The notes beneath the pieces were generated by a model, which saw only the letters and a program-made list of their open reading frames with translations, had not been told where the DNA came from and did no database searches. The position numbers and the translations under genes were made by a program. This document shows positions 20,709 to 29,864 of a stretch of DNA of 64,000 bases, piece after piece. The DNA lies in the NCBI GenBank assembly GCA_039105265.1, contig JAPFFF010000067.1, forward strand, positions 124,001-188,000, read 5' to 3'. How positions within the stretch are numbered: the stretch's first letter is position 1; each line of letters begins with the position of its first letter. This DNA comes from Tritrichomonas musculus. Lineage: Eukaryota; Parabasalia; Tritrichomonadida; Tritrichomonadidae.

Positions 20709-20928
20709 TATAGAAACCGGCAATCAAAAGCCCAAAACTCAGAATTATTTACAAGAATTAATAAATTTCTAGAAATTAATAAATTTCTAGAAATTTATTC
20801 TAGAATTAAATAAATGGAGTGCTAAGTCATCGCGCAATGATGTTGATATTGGAGAATGGAAAAATGTTGATTTGATAAATAACCAAGGAGATGAATTATT
20901 TAAGATGATCATGTCCCCAATTCTTTAA
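20709..20928 (+). pseudogene. C-terminal fragment of an unknown plus-strand gene
   Basis: A coding-like tail with breaks reads YRNRQSKAQNSELFTRINKF, then NDVDIGEWKNVDLINNQGDE and MIMSPIL before TAA. A short tandem repeat of AATTAATAAATTTCTAG disrupts it at 20755-20795. No family recognised. Confidence 0.3.
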
Positions 20929-21356
20929 TTTCTCAAATCTTCAATTCCATTTTTTTGATATACCATAGACATATTTTATATTGGTATTTATTTTTCCATT
21001 TTCTATTAGATGAGAAATCATTAGTAGTAATAGTAAGGAGGGCTACGTGTCGATGACCCTCCGCCCATCCTTACCCGCTTCTGGAGCTACTTTTTTAAAA
21101 TGAGACACCCCTCAAACCATGTCAAATTTGTGAATTCTAAGGGTAAGAATCATTTGGGAATTTTTTGTTTTTCAGTTCAGAAAACAGGTTTTCATGCGTT
21201 TTAATGGTACAAATCATTTATAAAATTTTCATTATAAATGAATTCTCTAATAAAATACTATTAATTTATTCCTACCAACCAGAAGCGTATATACACCTGC
21301 CACAGTCACGCTACTTGTCAAAACTGGATAAAGTAAACTATAATAATATGTATTTT
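20929..21356. other. Intergenic with a GC-rich stem-loop-like stretch
   Basis: No gene is supported. At 21034-21084 a less AT-rich stretch has GGAGGG and CCCTCC arms about 15 bases apart. Similar short GC-rich islands mark mobile elements elsewhere in this window, but no element ends were found here. Confidence 0.3.
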
Positions 21357-21375
21357 TAGTGCTAATTGTGGCAAA
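21357..21375 (+). repeat. Left copy of an inverted repeat around the helicase ORF
   Basis: TAGTGCTAATTGTGGCAAA; its inverse, with one base more and small differences, is at 22482-22501. The core AATTGTGGCAAA is exact over 12 bases. Confidence 0.45.
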
Positions 21376-21396
21376 AACCTAATGATATATGTTTAT

Positions 21397-22392
21397 TTAT
21401 GTCTCAGCACGTTGTTCATCAACATCTGGTATCAACTTATTAACATAGATGTTTCGATTATATTTCTCATCAATACACGGATTAACAATTATGTAATCTC
21501 TAAAGCACGCAAAGTTTTTAATATCTTCAGCTGTTGCACTTATTAAAGCTACTTTATCGAACTCTTTGGTTATTTCAATCAAACTTATTTGTTGTAACAG
21601 CAAGTGAGCTTCATCTATTACAAGAAAGTAATCGAGTCGTTGTTCTCTTTCATAGTATTCTTCAATTAAGTCACCTAAACACTTAGAAGCAGTATTGTAA
21701 GTTGTAATAATAATATTTACTTCATTATGTACAGCTTTGTGAAACTCTTTAAACGAATTATCATTAACACATAATTGTATGGAATTAACTTTCATATCAA
21801 TCAATTTGGTATAGAATTCTTCAGCGATATTTACTGTTGGAACTATTACCAAAAATTTATCTGTTTTATGAGAAGATATCCATTTACGAATTGCAGTAGA
21901 TTTACCAGAGCCGATTGGTGCTTCACAGATGAACTTCTTGTTTCGAATTTGTTTAGTTTTCTTACGTAAATCATACTTATCACGGTCAATGTAATAACAA
22001 TGAGAATCATCAAAGTCGACATAATCGAGAAAGTTACCATTCTCATCATAACATTCTATAACATCATCAACACAAAGTTTATGTTCACCACTTGTGAGGT
22101 GTTTAATCGATGTTTCATCATCTAATGGTTTGCCATCGTTATCAATGTAACCTTCACACTGTATAGTATATACTCGTTCAGGAATTTCTACAAATATCTG
22201 CCATCTAATATAGGTTGGATCTTGTACTTCAGGAGTTGTGGTATCATTTAAGACTTGCTCTTTAATGTTTTCTTCATAAACTAGTTGTTTTTTCAATGGG
22301 TCATCATCGTCATAAAAATCATTAATAGACTCCCATTCAATACCTTCATTTACGTGATCGTATAACATGGTGTTCAACGTCATTGGTTTCAT
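21397..22392 (-). CDS. SF2 (DEAD/DEAH-like) helicase domain protein, viral origin-binding-helicase type
   Basis: 331 residues on the minus strand from an ATG at 22392. The first half (1-130) is acidic and unrecognised. From about residue 150 the helicase motifs appear: motif I APIGSGKSTAIRKW, TYNTAS (motif Ib region), motif II VIDEAH near 259 and motif III SATAED near 284. These are the motifs of the first RecA-like domain. The GSGKST loop and spacing recall herpesvirus-type origin-binding helicases, which also occur in large DNA viruses and some mobile elements; that link is inferred. It lies 160 bases outside the candidate left end of the Polinton and between short inverted repeats, so it may belong to a separate element or be an outer part of the same one. 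Confidence 0.6.
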   Translation of the reverse strand: MKPMTLNTMLYDHVNEGIEWESINDFYDDDDPLKKQLVYEENIKEQVLNDTTTPEVQDPTYIRWQIFVEIPERVYTIQCEGYIDNDGKPLDDETSIKHLTSGEHKLCVDDVIECYDENGNFLDYVDFDDSHCYYIDRDKYDLRKKTKQIRNKKFICEAPIGSGKSTAIRKWISSHKTDKFLVIVPTVNIAEEFYTKLIDMKVNSIQLCVNDNSFKEFHKAVHNEVNIIITTYNTASKCLGDLIEEYYEREQRLDYFLVIDEAHLLLQQISLIEITKEFDKVALISATAEDIKNFACFRDYIIVNPCIDEKYNRNIYVNKLIPDVDEQRAET

Positions 22393-22443
22393 TTAAAGAA
22401 AAATTTCCCTTAAATTTACATAAAATTTACGTTGTTATTACAA

Positions 22444-22501
22444 TTAGTTCTTCATTATTTGCCATAATTAGTTCTTCATTATTTGCCACAATTTTACACT
22501 A
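22444..22501 (-). repeat. Right inverted repeat plus 24-bp tandem pair
   Basis: Two tandem 24-bp units starting ATTAGTTCTTCATTATTTGC (22444 and 22468) precede TTTGCCACAATT (22482-22493), the exact inverse of the core at 21364-21375, and then CACTA, the inverse of TAGTG. No target duplication was found outside. Confidence 0.45.
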
Positions 22502-22552
22502 TCATGAAAATGCTTTAAACCCTTAAAACACATGAAAAACAGCCTGTTTGAG

Positions 22553-22580
22553 AGTAGTATATATAAATGGCGTGATTTTT
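22553..22580 (+). repeat. Candidate left terminal repeat of the Polinton
   Basis: Starts AGTAGTATATATAAATGGCG and continues TGATTTTT. The right end, read inward, starts AGTAGTATACGTTTGCGG and continues TGATTTCT. The first nine bases are identical. Confidence 0.5.
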
Positions 22581-22605
22581 TAACGTCCCTTCGGGTCCGT
22601 TAAAA
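22578..22605. other. Hairpin next to the left Polinton end
   Basis: TTTTAACG (22578-22585) and CGTTAAAA (22598-22605) are exact inverses, with an inner CCC-TTC-GGG. It would form a stable stem-loop in either strand and could be a structural element of the terminus. Confidence 0.55.
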
Positions 22606-22639
22606 CATCCCTCCATTTATCGGCCAGAAACGACTTTTT

Positions 22640-22900
22640 GAATAGATATAAGGTCACCGAACTTTTTGAGAGCTCACTTGTCCGGCCAGATAATTCAATA
22701 GGTATTTGTCCGGCCAAGAGATTGAGAGGTAATTTAGCCATTTAAGAAATTGAGAAGGTATCTGGTCTTTGAACTTTTGAATAGATATTTGTCCTTTGAA
22801 CTTTTTGAGAAGGTATATGGCCATCGAACTTTTTGAGAGTCTGTTAGGTCGATGAACTTTTTGAGAAGGTATTAGGTCATCGAACTTTTTGATAGAGTTC
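22640..22900. repeat. Degenerate tandem repeats in the left subterminal region
   Basis: Around nine or ten units of about 26-30 bp, built on GAACTTTTTGAGAAGGTAT followed by a TGGTC/AGGTCATC or TGTCCGGCCA part. Related ACTTTTTGA pieces occur in inverted sense near the right end (39420-39545), which supports the same boundary assignment. Confidence 0.65.
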
Positions 22901-22958
22901 CTCGTCAAGTATATTTTGCCTAAATGTTTGATGATTTCAGTTCATTTTTTAAAAGAGA

Positions 22959-23336
22959 ATGAATCAACAATTTGTCTTCGTCCCAAGACAATTTTATTTC
23001 TCAAGGCAGTCAGAGTTGGATAGTGCTTATGCTGACCCTTCTTGGTCTGCATATCATTCTCGAGCAGGCATGACAACAGATTATTTATCCAAACTTAAGG
23101 ATGAAGAATACAAGAAATTTGTTCAATCCGAGAAAGAGAGAGAAGCTCAAGAACGAGCAAATTGGTATCGACAACAAGAATATAAAAGACAGCAGCTAGA
23201 AGCTGAAAGACAACGACTTGGAATACCTCAATTGGAACAAACTATCCAGCAACAACAACATTTGATTCAACAACTCCAACAACAACTTCAGAATCAAAAT
23301 CATTTTGCCAAAGAATCATCTGCTAAAACAACATAA
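22959..23336 (+). CDS. Polinton small protein, coiled coil and glutamine-rich
   Basis: 125 residues. N-terminal aromatic-rich segment (FVFVPRQFYFSRQ), then a charged helical region (about 45-90) and a glutamine-rich C-terminus (about 90-115). Predicted coiled coil. No known fold recognised; first gene of the left half, transcribed inward. Could be a structural or assembly protein. Confidence 0.6.
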   Translation: MNQQFVFVPRQFYFSRQSELDSAYADPSWSAYHSRAGMTTDYLSKLKDEEYKKFVQSEKEREAQERANWYRQQEYKRQQLEAERQRLGIPQLEQTIQQQQHLIQQLQQQLQNQNHFAKESSAKTT

Positions 23337-23407
23337 ATAAAAAAATTTTTTTACTACTTTTTTACCCTATTCTTTTTTTTTATTCTTCAAGAAAAACATT
23401 ATCGAAA

Positions 23408-24247
23408 ATGTCTTGGATGAACAATGATAGTGGTGAATTCGTTACTTGGGGTGTTGATGACCCAGATTTTTATAACTCTATTCTACAACAAGGTGAGCAG
23501 TTATTTCAGCAACTAGCTCAACAACAACAAGCTCAAGAACAAGAAGCTCAACCCCAACAACAAGCTCAACAACAATATCAGCCTCAACAACCACAACAAT
23601 ATATTGACACAGCGCCAGATATCGATCAAGATGAAGCACAATATCTCGCGGCATATCAAAACATGAATGTTGCTGATGTATCGACAGAAGTAATCACAAA
23701 ATTGCGGGATGTAGTTAGTGTTGTTGAAGATGTTATTAACGCTCTTAGGACTCAAAACATACTCGTTATCACTCCTAAATTCAAGGCAAGACTAATCATG
23801 ATGGCAACGTCAAAGTTATGGAAACACTATATACTTAATATTGTTGCTCAAAAACGTCATTTCACTTCAACAGAATCAGAAGAGTTCAAGAAATGGTGTA
23901 AGAAGAGTGAAGGAAAACGAATGATTGATGCAGAAGTTTCAAGCCTTTTATTACATGTTCTTCATACTAACGGAAATCATTGGACTGCTGAACAAAGAGC
24001 ACAACTCAGAAATAAGATTTATAATGATTTCGGACATGCTATGGTCGCATCAGCTCAAGAAGTCAATGAACGTGAAAGAGAAAATTTGATTCATGATAGA
24101 TATACTGGACAAGAACCGCAGAACATGCAGTACGACCATCAAAATGATGATGAAGGAGGTGAATGGCATGATGGTATTGACGCAGAATATAATCAAGAAC
24201 GTAATGGTGAATGGGACGTAGAAGATGATAGAGCATTCTTGAATTAA
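23408..24247 (+). CDS. Polinton protein of unknown function, glutamine-rich N-terminus
   Basis: 279 residues. Residues 25-75 are dominated by Gln, Ala and Pro. The middle (about 95-215) is a helical, more conserved-looking domain with LIMMATSKLWKHYI and FGHAMVASAQEVNERE. The C-terminus is acidic. It lies 71 bases behind the previous gene and 44 before the packaging ATPase, all in one direction. Function not recognised. Confidence 0.6.
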   Translation: MSWMNNDSGEFVTWGVDDPDFYNSILQQGEQLFQQLAQQQQAQEQEAQPQQQAQQQYQPQQPQQYIDTAPDIDQDEAQYLAAYQNMNVADVSTEVITKLRDVVSVVEDVINALRTQNILVITPKFKARLIMMATSKLWKHYILNIVAQKRHFTSTESEEFKKWCKKSEGKRMIDAEVSSLLLHVLHTNGNHWTAEQRAQLRNKIYNDFGHAMVASAQEVNERERENLIHDRYTGQEPQNMQYDHQNDDEGGEWHDGIDAEYNQERNGEWDVEDDRAFLN

Positions 24248-24291
24248 ACATATCACTCCTAAACATTTTTTTGCAGTCTTTTGGGAAGTAA

Positions 24292-25134
24292 ATGAGTTTA
24301 AAAGTCGTTGGTATGCCCAACCTTGCCAAGCAAGTAAATTCTATTGTCTCAGAAACTTTGAAACAAAACGCAAATAATTTATCGGGTGCATTAATCGAGC
24401 CAATTCACGATGATATTCATATCAAATACAATTCTGTAAATGTAATTGTCGGGAAACAAAATTCTGGAAAAACTGTCATCGCTCTACAAGAAATCATCAA
24501 AATAAGTCTGCTCGACACACATCACTTACTAATCTATATCACGAAAAATGGCGACGAAAATGATAGGAGTTTCCAATCTCTCAAACACCTCATCAAAATG
24601 CCATATATTACCGTTTCCGAGAAGATGGCAGTCGATTTTATCACAGAATTAATTGCTGCAAAGAACCTCTACTATCTTGTCAAGCGAGAAGGATTGGAGG
24701 AACGATTAGATGATGGACAAAAAAATGATATGTTTAAGGTCCTTCACATTACTGATTTCAGTAAAGATTTCCTCCATACATTGATACTTTTTGATGATAT
24801 TTCAAATAACAAATTATTTTCGTCCGAAGAATCGTTTTTCTCCCAACAGCTCCGAAGATGCAGACACACAAATATTTCCTACTTTTTATTGATTCAAGGA
24901 TGGAAAGGCATCAAACCACATATCAAAAATGAGATTACAACTTTGTTCGTTTTCCCTTGCTTCAACCGTCAACAACTACACTATATTTATTCCCAATCAG
25001 CAAGTAATTTGGACTTTGAGGAGTTCTACAATTTGTATAGGCAACTGTCTGAAGAAAAAAATTACAATCCAGATTCTCATTCCTGTCTAATTGTACAGGT
25101 ATCAGAGGGGGGAGAAACTTCTATTTCAGTCTGA
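24292..25134 (+). CDS. Polinton genome-packaging ATPase (FtsK/HerA, A32-like)
   Basis: 280 residues. Walker A is GKQNSGKT at residues 54-61, Walker B is LILFDDI near 164, and a QLRRCRHTNISYFLLIQG segment follows where A32-like ATPases have their conserved sensor and arginine region. The family drives DNA into capsids in Polintons, poxviruses and other NCLDVs. Its 3' end overlaps the convergent reverse-strand gene by about 58 bases. Confidence 0.88.
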   Translation: MSLKVVGMPNLAKQVNSIVSETLKQNANNLSGALIEPIHDDIHIKYNSVNVIVGKQNSGKTVIALQEIIKISLLDTHHLLIYITKNGDENDRSFQSLKHLIKMPYITVSEKMAVDFITELIAAKNLYYLVKREGLEERLDDGQKNDMFKVLHITDFSKDFLHTLILFDDISNNKLFSSEESFFSQQLRRCRHTNISYFLLIQGWKGIKPHIKNEITTLFVFPCFNRQQLHYIYSQSASNLDFEEFYNLYRQLSEEKNYNPDSHSCLIVQVSEGGETSISV

Positions 25135-25469
25135 GGATTTAAGAAATGTATGATGTTATTTATTGTCTCTTTCATTGGTTCTACCAACTTCGCTATTTCG
25201 CGAATTTGCTGTATCTCTTTTTTTAGTTCATCCAGCTCGTTGCCAAAGTCAATTTCATATTGTGAATTTTGCTTCATTTTTTTGAGGCTCAACACATTCT
25301 TGATTCTAGTTATTCGATACCCTTTTATGAGATATAATTTATTGAGTTTATGCGTCGTAAGTTTATCCATCTCTTCTTTATTCTTGTTATAGTATAAATT
25401 GAATTCATCAACTGTATCAAACTCTTTCGTATGCTTTGAGATTGGCTCAATTACTTTGATGTCGTTCAT
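25077..25469 (-). CDS. Polinton coiled-coil protein, unknown
   Basis: About 130 residues from the ATG at 25469. Helical, with LDELKKEIQQIREIAKLVEP and LKKMKQNSQ heptad-like stretches, and a conserved-looking YRITRIKNVLS. Reverse strand, convergent with the ATPase gene and just ahead of another reverse gene. No function assigned. Confidence 0.55.
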   Translation of the reverse strand: MNDIKVIEPISKHTKEFDTVDEFNLYYNKNKEEMDKLTTHKLNKLYLIKGYRITRIKNVLSLKKMKQNSQYEIDFGNELDELKKEIQQIREIAKLVEPMKETINNIIHFLNPQTEIEVSPPSDTCTIRQE

Positions 25470-25510
25470 TTCCTTTTCAATAAAAATCACTTAATATCAT
25501 TCTCTTTTAC

Positions 25511-25816
25511 TCATTTCAACAAAGGAATATCAAATCTTCCTGGATTAGTTGTTGGCCCTGCAATTTGCTGAGACCAACTATTATTTGTATTTCTTATCCC
25601 CGCGCCATTTACTCCCAACGCCTTATTGCCAGCAAATTTTCCTGCATAATCGCCTATTTTATTGATTACATTTCCTACAGGTCCGCCTATTGCCCCGCCA
25701 AGTACTGGAGCGACTTTTGACACGATTTCAGCACCTTTTTTCAGTACCGGTAATGCTTTTCCGATTACGTTTTTTGCTCCGTTAATGATGTTTTTAAACC
25801 AACTTCCGAATGCCAT
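25511..25816 (-). CDS. Polinton small glycine-rich amphipathic protein, possible minor virion protein
   Basis: 101 residues. Residues 1-35 form an amphipathic basic helix (WFKNIINGAKNVIGKALPVL), followed by a Gly/Ala/Val-rich stretch (APVLGGAIGGPVGNVINKIG). Similar small proteins in Polintons and adenoviruses (pVI/pX-like) bind membranes or the genome; assignment here is by composition and by position next to the capsid gene. Confidence 0.55.
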   Translation of the reverse strand: MAFGSWFKNIINGAKNVIGKALPVLKKGAEIVSKVAPVLGGAIGGPVGNVINKIGDYAGKFAGNKALGVNGAGIRNTNNSWSQQIAGPTTNPGRFDIPLLK

Positions 25817-25886
25817 TTCCTTTTAAGTAAAATGTTCATATAACAAACTTTACAACTCCTTTATTGTCATTTTTATATTAAATCAA

Positions 25887-27776
25887 ATGACCTACTACAA
25901 CGCACAGACCAAAAATTTAGGAAATGATGAAGGTGATGTTCTCTCATTTTTCCAGTCAAAATTACGAAATCTCATTCAAAGAAACGGAGGAGACAATACA
26001 TTTTCTTTCGTCATGGAAGAGTTCAAAGACAAAGACGCCCCACTCCCAGTCGGCACAAAAACACGTATCAAATTATCTCATTCCGGCCATACAATCACCC
26101 AAATTGAAAAGTCTTTTACCACAATTCTCCTTGATTTCATCATTAAATTGTCCCAGCCTATTGACGTATCAGCAGATACAAACGGATTGATGAAAATATT
26201 TGTCGGATTCAAGAATGCTGTAGAATTTTATGAAGATTGTCGCTTCTGGATAAATGATAAACTCTTAGGTTCATATCGACAAGACGAACTCCAAAGAGAA
26301 TCTTTCGCCTATAACTCCATCAAACCTCGTGATGCAAAAGCAACATCAAAATATTCTCATTCAACTTGGGAAAATGTTAGTCAATTCTCCCCATCTGTTT
26401 GCGGTTGTTATGTCGATTTAAAGGATATTGCTGACGGTCAACCACATAAATTTACCATTGAATTAACCATCCCATTTGTCGACCAACTTGCTCTTCAGGC
26501 ATGGCAGTTATATCCAAACGCAATTTGTGGAGAGATAGAAGAAGAGGTCAAAACATCTTTACGCGCTCTTGTCTGGGCACAAATCAATCCAAATATCGTT
26601 AAGGAAACTCTACAATTTTTGGAAGACAAAGAAATTGCTGAAGAAATGCCTGCTGTCATCCCAATCTCAAGAAAATTCACTCAAATAGGCCGTCCGTCTG
26701 TTATTGTTTCTCATTATTCCGCCAAACCAACTCCTTCCCAAAAACTTCATATCGAGTACCAAAGATACAAAGGAGCAAATGTATATGATGACGATGTTTT
26801 GGAACATCCAATAATTGATTTCGGATATACTGATGAAGAATTTACAAAATATGGGGTTTCAAGAGATGATGTCAATAAAAAAGAATTTGCAGAATTAATC
26901 GCAGCAGCAAATCCAGACAAACCATTGGATCCAGGAGATACTGTCAAAATTATCAAAAGTGAATTGAAAGGCGCCTTACTTGCCACAACAAAATCGGACA
27001 ATATTAATCTCAAAACAGAGAAAATTACTTTAGATGTCCTTGGAGGAACTATTCAATTGGGTCGTTCAAATTTGGCAGGTTTTGGTCTCAAACCAGATGT
27101 TTATCAAGGACTTGTCAGAGAATTACAAACTCCTTTATTGATTCCATCTCAGGAACTGACAAGAGAAATTTTCGAAGGAACTGCCAAAGTAAACGGTCTC
27201 GAAATCAGTAAGTCAATTCCATTGAGAAATGCGACAAATATCACGATGATGTTTCCAAAATCTCCTGCTGACATTACTTGTTTCGACAATATTATGTATC
27301 AAAATGTCCAGCTCGTAGTTAATAAAAGAACATATCCAGACACAGAATTTGCCAATACTTGTGCTGCAAGATTTTATCAACATCAACTTATCGCAAACGA
27401 ACTAGATGGAGCCTTAGAAGCCACACAAGAATTTGAAGACTCTTTCACACAGCCATTAAACGACCCAGCAACAGGAAAAAGATATACAAATTGCCGCTCA
27501 GACGGAACATCTTTTGGCATAAATTTCCAACTCGAAAGGAGCAATGCAGGCTATGTATTTGACGGAATAGATACTGGAAGTACTTCAATAACCGTTACGT
27601 TCAGAGGTCAGCCAATGTATCGTGGGGATGATGACACATACTTTATTCCCGACCCAGAATATCCCAACATGCATCCTCCCAGTCCAGAAATGTGGCTTTG
27701 TTCTGATACATATTTCACTTGGAGCGTTAATGGAGTCGAATATTATCCTAATTCAGTACCAGCAGGCTATGAATAA
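25887..27776 (+). CDS. Polinton major capsid protein candidate (double jelly-roll)
   Basis: 629 residues, the right size for a double jelly-roll capsid protein of this lineage. The sequence is rich in beta-type segments without enzyme motifs. It lies between the packaging ATPase/small virion protein cluster and the nuclease, where Polintons carry this gene. C-terminal segments such as GSTSITVTFRGQPM and an aromatic tail (CSDTYFTWSVNGVEYYPNS) fit the second jelly roll. Assignment rests on size, position and beta content; no linear motif is diagnostic. Confidence 0.75.
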   Translation: MTYYNAQTKNLGNDEGDVLSFFQSKLRNLIQRNGGDNTFSFVMEEFKDKDAPLPVGTKTRIKLSHSGHTITQIEKSFTTILLDFIIKLSQPIDVSADTNGLMKIFVGFKNAVEFYEDCRFWINDKLLGSYRQDELQRESFAYNSIKPRDAKATSKYSHSTWENVSQFSPSVCGCYVDLKDIADGQPHKFTIELTIPFVDQLALQAWQLYPNAICGEIEEEVKTSLRALVWAQINPNIVKETLQFLEDKEIAEEMPAVIPISRKFTQIGRPSVIVSHYSAKPTPSQKLHIEYQRYKGANVYDDDVLEHPIIDFGYTDEEFTKYGVSRDDVNKKEFAELIAAANPDKPLDPGDTVKIIKSELKGALLATTKSDNINLKTEKITLDVLGGTIQLGRSNLAGFGLKPDVYQGLVRELQTPLLIPSQELTREIFEGTAKVNGLEISKSIPLRNATNITMMFPKSPADITCFDNIMYQNVQLVVNKRTYPDTEFANTCAARFYQHQLIANELDGALEATQEFEDSFTQPLNDPATGKRYTNCRSDGTSFGINFQLERSNAGYVFDGIDTGSTSITVTFRGQPMYRGDDDTYFIPDPEYPNMHPPSPEMWLCSDTYFTWSVNGVEYYPNSVPAGYE

Positions 27777-27821
27777 ATTGTTTAAATCTTTATTCTAAAT
27801 ATTTTTTTATCCTCAACGCAA

Positions 27822-28403
27822 ATGGCTTCACCAAAATTCATCCCTCTTAAAGATTTCGAAAATGACTATGAAATATTGAACCAATATCCTTTCACAATTA
27901 GAAGAAAATCAGACAAATATATACCCAAAGAATGTGATAGAGGTGAAGGATATCCTGCAGTACGACTCAATAATAAAACCTATAACAAACACATTCTTAT
28001 CGCTAAACAATTCATTCCAAATGACGACCCTGAACATAAAACACAAATAGATCATCGAAACAAACACCGTGATGATTATCATCTCGAAAATCTTCGTTGG
28101 ACAACTCCTTCCGGAAATTGTAAAAATAAAACATCACATTTAGGAGTGGTATATGAATATTTAGATGATATTCCAGATGAAGCAATTAAACTGACTGATT
28201 ATTCAACAAAAAAGGGAAAACATGAATTCGAAAATTATTATTATCATGACGATATTTTCTATTTCTATAACGGAATTCAATACAGAAAACTCCATATAAA
28301 CGAGCATAAATGGGGCGGAAAATTTGTTCATGTCAGAGATACAAATAACGAGAGAGTTCAAATATATTATTCCAATTTCAAGAAACAGTATGACTTCATC
28401 TAA
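27822..28403 (+). CDS. HNH endonuclease (homing type) in the Polinton
   Basis: 193 residues. The core IDHRNKHRDDYHLENLRW followed by TTPSGNCKNK is the HNH motif as found in phage-type HNH_3/homing enzymes. The first half (YPAVRLNNKTYNKHILIAKQF) is the NUMOD-like strand region preceding it. A DNA nicking or cleaving activity is known for the family. It lies 46 bases behind the capsid gene in the same direction. It may be a passenger homing enzyme or serve the element. Confidence 0.8.
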   Translation: MASPKFIPLKDFENDYEILNQYPFTIRRKSDKYIPKECDRGEGYPAVRLNNKTYNKHILIAKQFIPNDDPEHKTQIDHRNKHRDDYHLENLRWTTPSGNCKNKTSHLGVVYEYLDDIPDEAIKLTDYSTKKGKHEFENYYYHDDIFYFYNGIQYRKLHINEHKWGGKFVHVRDTNNERVQIYYSNFKKQYDFI

Positions 28404-28471
28404 AAAAATATTTTTTTGCACATCCTCAATGCTGAATCCTCAGTACTTGCGCATACTCAGTAAAGACTTTG

Positions 28472-28804
28472 TCAATACTCTAACTTCAAGAAAACAGTGA
28501 AATTGTCAGGCTTTATTTCGTTCCCTTCTGCGTCTGTAAACCATATCCTAAACTCTCTTTTTGTCCCGACAAATTCGTATTTCCTATTATCGTCCGGAGG
28601 AGTCAAATTAGCATACCAGACAAGAGAATCTTCGTACTCATCTCTTTGAATAAATGAAGCGTGCATTTCTGTTTCTCCGTCCAGATATCCATTACAGGTG
28701 GCTCGACAAAATTGGAAGGAAATATATCGTTTATTCAATGAATTTGTGAATTCTGAGGGCAAAATATTGTTGTATTTCTTGGTAATGAAGTATGTCTTGG
28801 GCAT
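28472..28804 (-). CDS. Polinton small beta-rich protein, unknown
   Basis: 110 residues, reverse strand. Ends in a beta-type stretch (FRIWFTDAEGNEIKPDNFTVF) that resembles the C-termini of viral structural proteins of single jelly-roll type, but it is too short to assign. Its start overlaps or abuts the start of the divergent forward gene. Confidence 0.5.
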   Translation of the reverse strand: MPKTYFITKKYNNILPSEFTNSLNKRYISFQFCRATCNGYLDGETEMHASFIQRDEYEDSLVWYANLTPPDDNRKYEFVGTKREFRIWFTDAEGNEIKPDNFTVFLKLEY

Positions 28805-28818
28805 TTATTTATTATAAA

Positions 28819-29781
28819 ATGACCGCAATACTGACTAAACAGAACGCTTTAGATGGTGCATTTATGGGTGGTTCAAAGAATCCTTCCTCAATAAATTGTG
28901 ATGAAATAAGCGCAAAAACAGCTGATATCGAACAAGATTTGACCGTTGGAGAAGATATAAATTTGGGAGGAATCTCTCTGAAATCTCAGCTCATTAATCA
29001 TGAAGAACGAATAACTTCTTTGGAAATGTCCCCTGGCTCAGTTAATGAATTATCATATGAAGATGGTCTTGATGCCTATTCCCTTGATTTAAACTCCTTG
29101 TCGAAAGCAGAAACAGGCGAATACAATATATTGGAAATTAAAATAGATATACCGTCTGACTATTCAGGAAATGTTTTTACAATAAACTGTTCAACGTTTG
29201 GGGAAGCAAAAATAGACGCAAAAAACGGCAAATTTACGAATCCCAAAATTGACTCAAATAACGCAATTTCCTATATTGAAAACGAATTATCTGCCAGAAT
29301 TTATATGAGTAAGGAATCTCTTGACAATCCTTTTGACCTCTTTACTTCTGGTTTTATGAAAATAAACTTTACAGGAAAGGTGAAGCAATATATTTCAAAC
29401 AAAGAATCTGGACTCATAAATATCAAATGTAATAATGTCGATGCAGAAAATTGTCTCAAACTTTATACTTCTCCTTTACCGAATTTCTATGAGATGAAGT
29501 CTTATGGGACCACAGAAAATGAACAATATTATTACGCTGATTGGGGCTATATTCCCGGAACAGAAGAATTTGACAAGCTCTTAGATGGACAAACTTTTGA
29601 GTTCCATGATGAGGTATTTGGCACAGATTTCAAACTCACAAAGCAAAATAATGAATGGGTCGGCAATAATTTGTCATACAATATTCCTGGCTCCAAATCA
29701 ATCAAAGGAGAAACTGAGTTCTTCAAGCATACATATCAAGGAATTTCATTGAGCAAAACGACACAAATAGATACGTCCTAA
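28819..29781 (+). CDS. Polinton fibre/tail-like protein, first ORF
   Basis: About 320 residues from the ATG at 28819; an ATG nine codons upstream is in frame but overlaps the divergent gene. N-terminal KQNALDGAFMGGSK and the following EDINLGG-SLKSQL look like the anchor and first beta turns of trimeric fibre proteins. The remainder is polar and beta-rich. It is followed at once by a longer ORF of similar style. A virion fibre or adhesin role is inferred only. Confidence 0.5.
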   Translation: MTAILTKQNALDGAFMGGSKNPSSINCDEISAKTADIEQDLTVGEDINLGGISLKSQLINHEERITSLEMSPGSVNELSYEDGLDAYSLDLNSLSKAETGEYNILEIKIDIPSDYSGNVFTINCSTFGEAKIDAKNGKFTNPKIDSNNAISYIENELSARIYMSKESLDNPFDLFTSGFMKINFTGKVKQYISNKESGLINIKCNNVDAENCLKLYTSPLPNFYEMKSYGTTENEQYYYADWGYIPGTEEFDKLLDGQTFEFHDEVFGTDFKLTKQNNEWVGNNLSYNIPGSKSIKGETEFFKHTYQGISLSKTTQIDTS

Positions 29782-29864
29782 GGAATTGGATACACAATTA
29801 TTCCGACAAAAATCCTTTTGAAGTCATTGTTGAGAAAGGACTTTGTACATTTAACGATTGCGAA

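Noticed and set aside
21023-21034. AGTAGTAATAG as an alternative left end of the Polinton that would include the helicase
   Set aside because: Only the first seven bases agree with the right end, and the GTGATTT block seen at 22573 is missing.
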